In this document: in pieces, positions 11,544-21,366 of the stretch
Numbering within the stretch: position 1 is the first letter of the stretch
Layout: each line of letters opens with the position of its first letter
DNA from: Rosa chinensis
Lineage: Eukaryota; Streptophyta; Magnoliopsida; Rosales; Rosaceae
Reading direction: 5' to 3'
DNA: 64,000 nucleotides
Assembly: GCF_002994745.2 (NCBI RefSeq)
Contig: NC_037092.1
Location: 77,571,824-77,635,823, forward strand
Translations under genes and position numbers: made by a program
Notes under the pieces: generated by a model
Told to the model about the DNA's origin: nothing
Databases searched by the model: none
What the model saw: the letters and a program-made list of their open reading frames with translations, nothing else

Positions 11544-13262
11544 AGGACAAAATATTGTTTACTCCCTATACTTATAGGGTCTCAACGTTTCAGTCTCACC
11601 TAAAAAGTCCCTGAAGTTTCCAATTTCACCAAAAAAGTCTCTGCCGTCAATTTTCAGTTAAAAAGTTTGTTATCGTGATGACATGGCACTATTTCAACAG
11701 TAAAATGACTATTTTACCCTTACTGACCCCAAAAAAAAAAAAAAACTATCTTTTCTCTTTTTTCTTTTTTAACTCGTTTTTCTCTATTTTTTAATTTATT
11801 CTCTGTTTTCTTTTCCTACTCTATTTTTTTTACTCTTTTTTCTCTCTTTTTTTAACTCTCTTTTCTCTTTTTTTTTTAAAAAAACTCTCTTTTCTTCTTT
11901 TTTTTTTTTTGTTCTCCCTTTTTTTTAACCCTCTTTTCTCTCTCTTTTTTTTTTATTTAATTTGTTCTCTCTTTTTTTCCTACTCTTTTTCTTTAACTCT
12001 TTTTTCTCTTTTTAAAAAAAAAAAACTTTTTTCCTCTTTTTTTTATTTGTTCTCTCTCTTTTGTTTTTTTATTTTTTTATTTCTTTCTCTTTTCTATTTA
12101 CCTCTTCTTCCTCTTCCTCCTCTCTGCTCTTCGGCCTTCTTTTCCTCCTCCCTGATCGCAGGTCCAGTTTTCGGTGAGCATCACCACCTCTCCTAATCAC
12201 CGTTAGCGTGCTCGCCACTACAAGCAAGTGCTGGCCATTCCACCATCCATCCATCATCCCCGTCATGCCAGCAAGCATCACCACCTCTCCTAATCACCCC
12301 TCTCCATACAGCGGTTCCAAACCAAATCGGAGCACACCCAAATCAAATCAATTCATCTTCCACCTCCCTTTCTTCAGTGCCAAAACTGTTCAAACATTTC
12401 TCTCTAAAGGAGAACTCAAATATCTTATCCTCTTCGAATCTCTATTGGCTCATCATCTCAGCAAACCAACACCAAAAAAACGTTATTGACGTCGAGAGAA
12501 ATCTTCTGATATAGCTCCGACACCACGAAGGGGCCGAAATCTGAAGGGAAGAGAACCCGACCATTCCGGTTTCCAGGCGTGGCTGAAAACTGGAGCTGCG
12601 ATCAGGGAGGAGGAAAAGAAGGCCGAAGAGCAGAGAGGAGGAAAAGGAAGAAGAGGTAAATAGAAAAGAGAAAGAAATATATATATATATATATAAAGAA
12701 CAAATAAAAAAAAAAGAGAAAAGAGAGTTTAAAAAAAAAAGAGAGAACAAATAAAAAAGAAAAAGAAAAGAGGGTTAAAAAAAAAAGAGAACACAAAAAA
12801 AAAAAAGAGAAAAGAGAGTTTTAAAAAAATAAAAGAGAAAAGAGAGTTAAAAAAAAAGAGAAAAAAGAGTTTAAAAAAAAAAAGGGAACAAATTAAAAAG
12901 AAAAAAGAGTGAAAAAAAAGAGTAGGAAAAAAAACAGAGAACAAATTAAAAAAAATAGAAAAAGAGTTAAAAAAAAAGTAGGAATAAAAAAGAACAAATT
13001 AAAAAAAATAGAGAAAAAAGAGTTAAAAAAGAAAAAAAAGAGAAAAGAGAGTTTTTTTTTTGGGTCAGTAAGGGTAAAATAGTCATTTTACTGTTGAAAT
13101 AGTGTCACGTCAGCAAGATAACAGACTTTTTAACAGAAAATTGACGGCAGGGACTTTTTTTGTGAAATTGGAAAGTTCAGGAAATTTTTAGGTGAAATTG
13201 AAACGTCAGGGACTGAAACGTCGAGACCCTATAAGTATAGGGAGTAAACAGTATTTTGTCCT
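11544..13262. mobile_element. Foldback DNA element with giant inverted repeats
   Basis: The ends are perfect inverted repeats starting AGGACAAAATA, flanked by the 7-bp direct repeat TAAATTA (11537-11543 and 13263-13269). Homology between arms continues through a ~190 bp terminal block (containing 'ccctatacttatagggtc'), then a pyrimidine-rich tract (11740-12110) mirrored by a purine-rich tract (12650-13055), then a block around 12100-12175 mirrored at 12585-12665. Each arm is therefore about 620-680 bp, around a ~410 bp loop (12177-12584). The loop has a repeated 'gcatcaccacctctcctaa' word. Mutator-like affiliation is plausible from the long TIR; no transposase is present. Confidence 0.8.
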
Positions 13263-13335
13263 TAAATTAACCATGCTCACAAATGAGATTGTGAAAATTT
13301 GTTCCAATGTCTTACCTACTTGACCTCTATTGCAG

Positions 13336-13392
13336 GGACCTCTCACACATTGTTCTTGTCCACTACCGGGAAGTAAAGTTAATGAGAAATAG
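13336..13392 (+). pseudogene. Captured CAMTA CG-1 domain exon fragment
   Basis: After an intron-like acceptor (TCTATTGCAG at 13326-13335) the frame reads RDLSHIVLVHYREVKLMRN. The core LSHIVLVHYREVK is, from memory, the signature stretch of the CG-1 DNA-binding domain of plant CAMTA (calmodulin-binding transcription activator) proteins, which follows an intron in those genes. No other CAMTA exon is recognisable nearby, and the frame then runs into stops. It sits inside the Harbinger element, so transduplication is inferred. The stretch is short, which limits certainty. Confidence 0.55.
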
Positions 13393-13449
13393 TTTTTAGT
13401 GATTGGAAGTTTGATTCCTAAAAATGTTGGTAAAGATTTGCTATTGATC

Positions 13450-13572
13450 GAAGCCACTAACAGGTGGATTGTATTTCGTGATCAATTGGTGATGGATATG
13501 TTTGCTGACTACCAAAGGCATCGAGCTCAACAAGCGCAGCAAAAACAAGGAGACCTTGGAAATGTACCATAA
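13450..13572 (+). pseudogene. Possible Harbinger transposase C-terminal remnant
   Basis: The open frame ends in a TAA and contains RWIVFRDQLVMDMFADYQRHR followed by a Gln-rich tail. The pattern of a W/F-R-D-x-L/I then M-W/F-x-D-Y near the C-terminus resembles PIF/Harbinger (ALP1-like) transposases as I remember them, and the setting inside a TTA-flanked element supports it. The catalytic DDE residues are not visible upstream, so this would be only the tail of the gene. Confidence 0.35.
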
Positions 13573-13784
13573 TTACGAAGTTTTGTTGTAATGTTTAGGA
13601 TGTCATCAGTATAATGATATTAAAGTATTTTTATTTGAAGTCTATGAATTCAAGCAAGACCAAAATCAAATTGTGACTCTGAAATTTCAGTTGTTGCATT
13701 TTTGAAATTTCTTGCGTTTTTTTCATGATTATTTCATTTTAATGGAAGTTTGGGAATTAACTGGTGAAGCACAAATTTTTCTTG

Positions 13785-14060
13785 TTTTACATCTTTTTTT
13801 TTTTTTGTTACAACGGGGCCTGGCAGGCCCAAACACAAAAAACAAACGGACTAAGAACTGGAGTAAGCACTTCTTCTTGCTCTAGATACAGAGGCTATGT
13901 CATCCAGGTAAGGTTGAGCAGCATGAATGGGAGTGTCATCAAGAGTAATGAAACCAAGCTCATGGTTAATACTATCTTTGGCCAAGGCGTCTGCAGTCAT
14001 GTTGCACTCTCTGAAAATATGCCTAATATGAGCATCTATTTGGTTTTTAAAAAATTGCAA
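13785..14060 (-). pseudogene. LINE 3' end with RNase H remnant
   Basis: A poly-T run at about 13793-13807 on the plus strand is the poly(A) tail of a minus-strand insertion. Upstream on the minus strand the frame reads HIRHIFRECNMTADALAK, matching the R-x-x-N-x-x-ADxLA end of the RNase H domain of plant L1-type LINEs. Only about 270 bp is left, as expected for a 5'-truncated LINE. No clear target duplication was found. Confidence 0.75.
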
Positions 14061-14343
14061 TTAACTAGAAATAGCAAAATATAAAAAAAGATTAATCTTG
14101 TCAAAAAATAAATATATATGTTTACAAAATCTCATAATTAAATCCCTACAGTTAAAAAAATTACCCAAACAAGGTATTTGAATAATCCACCACTTATATG
14201 CCTTTATTTTAAGATCTCATCACCTCATAATCCATTCACCTTGAAATCCCTTGGAACCTCCAAATAGACCTACTCAAACACTACCTTAGTATAAATAGAC
14301 CTCAACTCTCTGTTTGTAATAACTTTGGCTATGTAATACATTT
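14061..14343. other. Harbinger right end plus Copia-like LTR right part
   Basis: 14061-14285 is non-coding and ends in the Harbinger TIR. 14286-14343 reads TTA, then TATAAATAGACC and 'tgtaataact', and is the inferred continuation of the Copia-like LTR at 8298-8459. It stops abruptly at the gypsy LTR. Confidence 0.45.
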
Positions 14344-15560
14344 TGTTTGGCTCCAGTTTTGTTGCAACTGGTCAACAGTCTCTTTTCTTGCGCGGGCGTG
14401 CCAGCACCGTTCGGGTGCGGTCGTCGGGGGTGTCCCTTGACCTGACTTCTTTCAACCGATTGTGGACGAGGAGAGCACCAACCTCGTCATGGGATTCTTT
14501 ATGCCTCGTGGTGAGGACTTTTGCTAATCTTCTTGAAAATCACAATCGATACTCGATGTTGTAGATCGAGCAAAGCAAGAACCACTGGGAAGGAAAGAGA
14601 ACTTGCTAAAGCATGACTTTATCTTGGCTAGTTTGTGAGGGCGTTACCCTTGCTTGGCTGGTTCCGTAACTGTTGTGGTTGTGGTACTACAATCAGCTCC
14701 CGAGGAGACTAGGACCGAAGTATGTTGACAGAGGGTTTGGTGGCACTGAAAGTCGGCTTCTGAGAAGACTAGAACTAGGAGTGTGGTCACCAGTGAGTGA
14801 AAGAGAAGGAGAGAAGTTGCTCTTAGAGAGGTTTGCTCTAGAGAGACTTAGATCATCTTAGAGATGTATTGATGAGTGAATTGTGTGTCTTAGTGATGAA
14901 TTTGTAACCTCTATTTATAGGATACCATGCCAAAGCAGTTGGCATTAAACAAATGATAGTGGAGCATTAATTGGAGATAAGAAATGATGAATTTTGGAGA
15001 TAATGAGATAAGGAAGCATAATTGGAGATAAAGAACGATGAATTTCGGAGATAATGAGATAAGGAAGTATAATTGGAGATAAAGAACGATGAATTTTGGA
15101 GATAAGGAAGCACTTTCGGCTCCTTTATTCCTTCAATTATATCTCCATCAAGAACTCAGATTTTGACCATGACTTCTTCATAAAAAATGTTCCAATATGA
15201 GTCTAGATCATCTTGGTAAAATTTCAGAGCTTTTGGTCTAGTGGTTGGGCCGAAAACGCTGCTGGACCTCTTACAGGTCCAGTTTTCCAGTTTTTCTTCT
15301 GCAGAAAATTGGACTGATTTTTTGAAGGCCTTCCACTCAAACATAGCTCTGGAACTCTTCATAAGAAATGATCCTTGGGCTTTCTAAATTTAATCTGGAA
15401 AGTTTTAGCTCATTTGGATTTCATTTGGTTAGTCTTCCGCCCCTCCTTCCTTATTTAGCTCGGTTTCTCCTAGCCGAAGTAGGAAAATATGCTAAAGTTG
15501 ACTTTTCATGCTTCCATGCTTCCATCGTAGGCTTTATTTAGCCTCTAAATATATATTTCA
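14344..15560 (-). repeat. 3' LTR of gypsy copy 1
   Basis: On the plus strand it runs from TGTTTGGCTCCAG to ATATATTTCA, so on the coding strand it has TG...CA ends. It matches 35060-36280 over its full length; I count about nine mismatches in the first ~175 bases. It includes short tandem repeats of the word GATGAATTTTGGAGATAAGG (14940-15115) whose copy number differs from the other LTR. The polypurine tract lies just outside at 15566-15580. Confidence 0.9.
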
Positions 15561-16056
15561 AACTTTATTGCCCCCCATGGATCTGGTGTCTGGTATGCAG
15601 TGAATTGGTGAAACTTGGGCAGGTTGTAGGAGATCATAACTTTAGTGTGCCCCCCATGCGAATGAGACTGCTTTTGATCACGAATGAGGATCCTTCTCTT
15701 CCTTGGTGGTAGCTTCGCCATGTGTAGAGCAAAAAGTATATGCCTTGTTCGCTGGCTCTCTGTTGATTTTCTCAAATGTCGGTGTTGGAGCCGCTTCGCT
15801 GGCTAGATCAAGGCCTACTGTACTTGGTGAAATAAGATGCAAATTAGCAAACTGTTTGCTGTCATTTAATCCTTCCCGAGTCTTATGCCGAAGAGGATGA
15901 TTATATCATGGCTATCGACATCATGACGTGTGACCAAGTGAAACCACCATATTTTGCTGCAACTTTAGCATCTAAAACCGCATTGGTTTTAATCATGTTT
16001 TAATTAAAAAACATCAGGCCACTATGCTGGCCCTGCGGTGGTAAGAAAAGGTAGAA
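15561..16056. other. PPT and spacer between 3' LTR and antisense PMD gene
   Basis: It starts with the polypurine tract (minus-strand GGGGGGCAATAAAG). A second C run ('gccccccatgcg', about 15650) also lies here. The rest has no coding content. Copy 2 has a shorter, diverged equivalent at 52601-52760. Confidence 0.6.
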
Positions 16057-16336
16057 TATCTTCACTGTCGCCTTAGATGCGATCCTCAAGATGGAATAAT
16101 GATTCATTAATTATAAACTAGGGCCACTCACTGACCCAGCTAATAAATTAATCTTCAAAATATCTGAGCTATAAATCAAGGTGTAATGGAAAAGTATCTT
16201 CACTGTCGCCTTAGATGCGATTCTCAAGATGGAATAATGATTCATTAATTATCAACTAGGGCCACTTACTGGCCCAGCTAATAAATTAATCTCTAAAAAT
16301 ATCTGAGCTATAAATCAAGGTGTAATGGAGAAGTAT
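16057..16336 (+). promoter_or_regulatory. Tandemly duplicated promoter-like module of PMD gene 1
   Basis: Two direct copies of a 138-bp unit (16057-16194 and 16195 to about 16336), each starting TATCTTCACTGTCGCC and ending with CTATAAATCAAGGTGTAATGG. Each unit carries a TATA box (TATAAAT at 16170-16176 and 16309-16315). The second lies 38 bp before the ATG at 16353. A promoter role is inferred from position and the TATA box. Confidence 0.5.
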
Positions 16337-16352
16337 TCCTTGCGACCTAGAA

Positions 16353-19300
16353 ATGGCATCCAAGAAACCATTCGTTTTCGATCAGGCAGATGAAATCACT
16401 GAGAAAGCCGCATTCACCTAGCGGACTAACATGAGTATTCGATGTAGAAGTCAGACCGGAGAGGAGAGAAGTCGACTGATGGGCTTTGGTGGCGGTGATA
16501 GTCAAGCGAGTCTGGGTCCCACCTCGCGATCGTTTGCCAGATGATGCTATGGCCTATTATGGGCTTCCCATCCGCCATCCCATAGTGGCTCTTCGGCAGG
16601 TGCCTGGTGATTTTAGCAATTGGGGACCAAGGAGGAACGTGGGCTTCTGGCCTACCATCGCTCCCGAGGAAAAAGTTTGGTATCAGGAGGTCCGAGCGAG
16701 AGATTTGGCCCGATGGGATGCGGTGGGTATCACCCAAACCATCGATCTATGCTTCTGTCTTCCCCATAATACTAGCCCTGCACCGCTAGCGGCCGCTCTT
16801 TGCTTCTAGAACACCTCCAGCAATACATTCGATTTCCGGTTTGGGCAGATGAGCATAACTCTGCTGGATGTTCTTACCATCACGGGGTTGCCCATTGACT
16901 TTGACCCCTATGTGCATGGTCAGTTTGATGGCATTCAATTTTCTTTGAGAATGGATGTGGCTAGTCGGGGGCATCACAGCAGATCCTACCCAATCTGGCG
17001 CGACTATTACTGCACCCAGCGTGACCATACAAGAGGTATCGCATTCCTGGAATTCTGGCTTTGCAAATTTATCTTTTGCATTTCTTCCAACAAACCTACT
17101 GGGCCTTGGAATTCTCTAGCCACTTCTCTCTACAATGGTACTTGCATTGGCCTTGGGCAACCTGTATTGGGTGTGTTATATCGTTCCCTTTATAGGGCCA
17201 TAATGCGCCCCTTCGATACCGACATTAGTGGCCCTTTCTGGATCCTTGCCTTTTGGCTGCAGATTTATTTCCCTTGCTTCCGTCGCGATGATATTCCAAA
17301 GGAACCTCCAGTCGATTCCCTTTTGGGGAATTGGCTTTGCCGCAATGTAAGGTATCGAGCTCCTCCCTACTCCGAGTGTTTTATTTACTTGTACTTGCTG
17401 GGAGAGATGCCGGACCAAAAAATAGTCATTTCTAGGCGTTTCCCTCCTCCCCTTGACGATGGCTTTCTGCCCAGTGGACGGGATCATAGCGAAAGAGCCC
17501 TCCTGACCTTTTGTCGCGCCATCTCCTGCTTTGATATTTGTCTTGCCACCGACTGCATAAGTTATGAGCTCCATGCCCTTAACCACTTCACTCGCCAATT
17601 TGGGTTGGCCCAGTTGGTACCCTAGCCTCTGGTTGATTCTGCCAATTATTACACCTCTTGGCGGAGATTAGCCCCACCTGGGTCTACCCCCTTTCAGAGT
17701 CAGTTTACTTTGATAATGATTCCCCTTTGGGTCAGAGCGCTGTACCCCCTCAACGATGTCGACGATGATTATGCTGATTGGTGGAAAGAAGTGTCCGTGA
17801 ACTGTTGGGACCTGCCACATGACGAACTCTTCATCCTAATCTTTCGTGGCATGAGTAGTCCTGGTCCGGAGGACCGTACAACCCCCGTGACCTATTCTAC
17901 CTTCTCACTCATCGCGTCCAGGGATACAAATCCACGAGCTTAGGGCAACAGAAAGTTTTTGTCTTTCTTCACCATTCCTTTTCCTCATGAAATGATTTTC
18001 CCGCTCTTATTCCTGAGTGTGTTTTGCAACAAACTAACCGGAGCAAGACAACCTCTGTTCAGGCAGGGAAACAAAAGGCAATAGTAGAGGAGACTCCTGA
18101 TGATGAGTCTTCTCATGATGAAGATCCCGCTGAGGTAATTTGGTTAAGAACGATCCTAAACATGCATATTTGGTGTTTTCCCCCTTTTTGAATTGTGATT
18201 CTTTTCTCGTACAGGCCACTGCTGTCTTTGCTTGCAAATGTGATCGATCTCAATCCATTGAAGAGAGTTTTGAAGATGACGAACCTTTGAGAATGTGATT
18301 GGTAAAATCCGGCCCCATTTTATTCTATTTAAATTTTAGAATCTGGGCATGATCTTCATTATATATCTTTTGACAGGTCCGTCAGAGGACCACTGATCCC
18401 TCTCGCCTGAGCGAGGCTGGATCCTCAGCCACTGCAAAAGAGCCAACTCTATCACTAGTTCAAGCATCAACTAACCCCGTGGCGCCTCTTCCGTCTCCCA
18501 CATCTACAGAGCATCTGCAAGGTCCTACCATTCTAATAGCGATCTCCGATGATGACTCCTCGGAGCATGAAAGCGTGGAAAGCCACTCTGAGGCTTTTGT
18601 AGCTTATGAGGAACTGATGACGACAGAGATTCTCGCGGCACTAGAGGTCCAAGAGGTGAATGAGGTGAGGCCTCTTCCTCTTGGTGACCACGTACCAGAT
18701 ATTGACCCGACAGCTCGAGAGGTAAGCCACTGTTGGCCAATGCTTTCCATTTTCCTTTTTTATCCAACCCCGCTCTCTGACTTCCTGAATCTAACCAAGA
18801 TTCTGTTTGTACCGAGGAGGTGGCTACAAACACTGAGGGTCCTATCGGCGGGACAGTCGCCCCAGAGATGGAAAATGATACTGACGGTGATGGTTCCCCC
18901 TAAGTCTCACAAATAAATGAGACAACCGTCGAAGCCGAGGGCCCTGTGCTTGAATATGCTCCACTTGCCCATGATGAGCCGCGAGTTGAGTTTCCAGATT
19001 CTCCTACGGCTGAAGGGATAGACCAACCTATTGAAGATGAAGAAACTGAGGAAGTTGTCCACCCTTTTGCATTGGTGGTTCGTGATCCTGTGGCGCCTCC
19101 GCTGCCTCCTCATCCTACCAGATTCGAGAGATTAATGAGGGTGTTGGAGGTAACTCCTCCTTCTGCTGTGGATGAAGCTAATATGGTGCTTCACGAACAT
19201 CTGGGTCTTCGGGTATTGGAGACTGACATCCTCTCGCGAGTCTTGGAAGCTCTAAGGTATCTTCACCAGGAGAAGATTTTGACTCTGATAGGAGCATAAT

Positions 19301-21366
19301 TATGCGATATTAATAATGTTAATCTCTATATTTTCTTTGTTAGTTTAGTATATTTTCTAGTTATTTACGTTGTTTACTTGTTTTATAGGTATTTTGAGCA
19401 AAGAAGGAGAAAAGAAGTAAAAGAGGGATTGAAAGGCAAAATCGGCAAATCTGCCTGTGCAGATCAGTCAACTTCGACAGATCACTGAGACCAGCTCACA
19501 ATGAACCAGATGTTGATCTTTGTATTGATGGAAAGCTTCGGATGTCTAGTTTCCAGATATTTTTACGGCTTGTCAATATCATTTTTCTAGAAGAAGTTAT
19601 GGCCGATTTAGTACAACAAGGTCAGGCTGTGCGTGAATCTGAGGTTGGACGGGAATTTATGTTTCGAAGCCCAAATCACACTGAGAAGCCCAAGGACGAG
19701 TTTCTGCTTCATATTCTGACTTATGATGGACAATTGGCATGATGTGAATGGTTGGAATAAGTCATCAAGTTCAAGAGCCAATAGGAAAACTCCACCTAAG
19801 CACATGAGCCCTAATTCTTTTAGCTTTTGGATTTCCTACACAACATGAAAGATGAAGGCAACCTCTAAGCATATAAAAGGAGATCAATCTGCAGCCGCTC
19901 TCCCTCTCCCTCTCTCCTGCAACTTCTTAATTTTCTCTTTAGCTTGTTTTTGTTTTTTTTTCTATGAGAAACTAACTCTTTTGTTAGGGGTTGTTGAAGC
20001 CCCAACTCATGATTGTAAACTTGTTATGACTTTCAATTAGTTTTGTTTATCTATTGGATGAGAACCTAATTTCTATCTTCACATTAATGATTCCTTTGCA
20101 TGTTTTCTTTGGTGCGCAACTTAGATTGCATGTTTAGGATTCTATTGCTAAGAATGATCATTGCCTGTGCCTTGTTTCGAGGGTTCCGTTGAGAGTTTTA
20201 GAGTAGTAAATTGTCTATAAGGTGAGTGATTAGGTTCCTAGATTAATTGAGACGCGTCGTACTCATGATATCTTGTGATGTCTCGTTTTTCTTAATCTTA
20301 ATGATTTCTTTGTGTTAAATCTAGAGTTGCGTCAACCTAGGTTGCATTTTAGAAAATAGGTTAGGTATAGAGCGTCTCTCACCTAGCATACAAGTAAGGA
20401 AGAACAATAGGTTAATTCAGGCATTGGGTTAACTTGAGCATCTTCATCCATAAATAAATGAAATTAGGTTGAACATAATTCGTTTACTTGATTGATTGGT
20501 GGTGGATGCAATTCCTCTAACTTGTTTTATCTTTGATTTTCAAAACCCTAAATCAAGTCTTTTTATTTTCGGAGTCGTTCAGTGTTTTGTTTTTATTTAA
20601 TTAGTTCGTCAACCAAAACACCTTCAAAAATTATCAAATCTTGTCAGTAGTTAGTTTATCATGTCTAGAGTCTGTCTGTAAATTTTCGTGATATTTAGAA
20701 TAGTTTAGAGTCGTCTGCCAGTCAGATCTTTATAACTGGACAGTTTAGGTGTATTTTGTTTTGAGTCTTTAGATTAGTGATTAAACCACAATCTCTTGCG
20801 GGAACGATCCCTACTTACCTATACTATTTTCGACATTCTTGTAGGGTTAAATTATAGACATTTTTGTGCATCTATTTAGGTGTATAGAAATAGCCTATCA
20901 GACTCCGTGGTAATTTAGTGCTATCGACTCTTTGCTGAATGAACTTGATATGGCCCACCGAAGTCAATCGGCCGCGAACACCCAAGCTCATGACGCTCAA
21001 GAGGCTTTGAATAGTGTCTCTCGAGAAATGGACATCTCCCGCGATATTTTAAATGAACGAGCCATCTGCCTGCGGGAACTACAAATCCAAAGGTCCGACT
21101 TCAAACTTCAGATCAAGGACCTCCAAGCCTATTTAGCCTTTGTTGAGAATGCGATTGTTGCAGAAGAAGCTCAACTCGATGAACCTTTGGCTGCTTCTAA
21201 AGAAATGGGCCGCAACCTGGCCCGTATCAGAGAACGGGCCACTCAGGCCGAAGTTGGTGCCATTGTGGCGAAACGCTACATGGAGGAATTTTGTTTGAAA
21301 TTGAGCTTGTGGGCCAATCTTTATAGGCCCCCTCATAAACCGTTCGGTCTCCTCACATGCCAATAA
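16353..21366 (+). pseudogene. Antisense PMD gene of gypsy copy 1 (decayed, interrupted)
   Basis: Encodes a plant mobile domain (aminotransferase-like, PMD) protein read opposite to gag-pol. The start MASKKPF...ITEKAA at 16353 aligns with copy 2. TAG stops (both at Trp codons) at 16419 and 16807, a frameshift between 16422 and 16486, and a TAG at 17623 break it. The PMD core in 16486-17625 includes FGQMSITLLDVLTITG, GIAFLEFWLCKFIF and GLGQPVLGVLYRSLYR. Further reading gives acidic, Ser/Glu-rich exons with introns at matching places in copy 2 (for example GAG|GTAATTTGG near 18135, acceptor before 18216). The C-terminal part includes FERLMRVLEVTPPS (about 19120) and, beyond the inserted solo LTR, an alpha-helical, probably coiled-coil segment (20932-21366, with ERAICLRELQIQ). 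PMD proteins of the MAIN/MAIL type act in nuclear silencing; whether this one does is unknown. Confidence 0.8.
19286..20900 (+). mobile_element. Solo LTR inserted in PMD gene 1
   Basis: It starts TGATAGGAGC and ends AGCCTATCA, and is flanked by a perfect 5-bp target duplication GACTC (19281-19285 and 20901-20905). The 1615-bp sequence has no coding domains. Near its end 'tctcttgcgggaacgatcc' resembles a word common in plant gypsy (Athila-like) LTRs. A second copy in inverted orientation lies at 38019-40552. A single LTR with TSD means the full element recombined away. Confidence 0.9.

Larger units (their letters stand above)
8460..14285. mobile_element. PIF/Harbinger-like element, degraded and nested
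   Basis: The left end is GGCTGTGTTTGGATCAGG and the right end, on the other strand, is GGTAGTGTTTGAGTAGG. Both are followed by related subterminal sequence (including 'cttgtttgg' words). A TTA target duplication (8457-8459 and 14286-14288) is the Harbinger signature. The 5.8 kb interior holds a hAT MITE, a 1.7 kb foldback element, a LINE tail, a CAMTA-like exon fragment and a short reading frame resembling the transposase C-terminus. Most of the transposase is missing, so the element is non-autonomous. The long stretch 9320-11540 has no convincing ORF and looks like intron or UTR material. Confidence 0.65.

Noticed and set aside
11909..12944. Several Phe/Leu/Ser-rich ORFs on both strands
   Set aside because: They arise from the pyrimidine/purine tracts of the foldback element and have no real protein character.
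16426..17598. Minus-strand frames across the PMD gene (16426-16737, 17176-17598)
   Set aside because: Shadows of the PMD coding sequence, without domains of their own and not conserved in copy 2.
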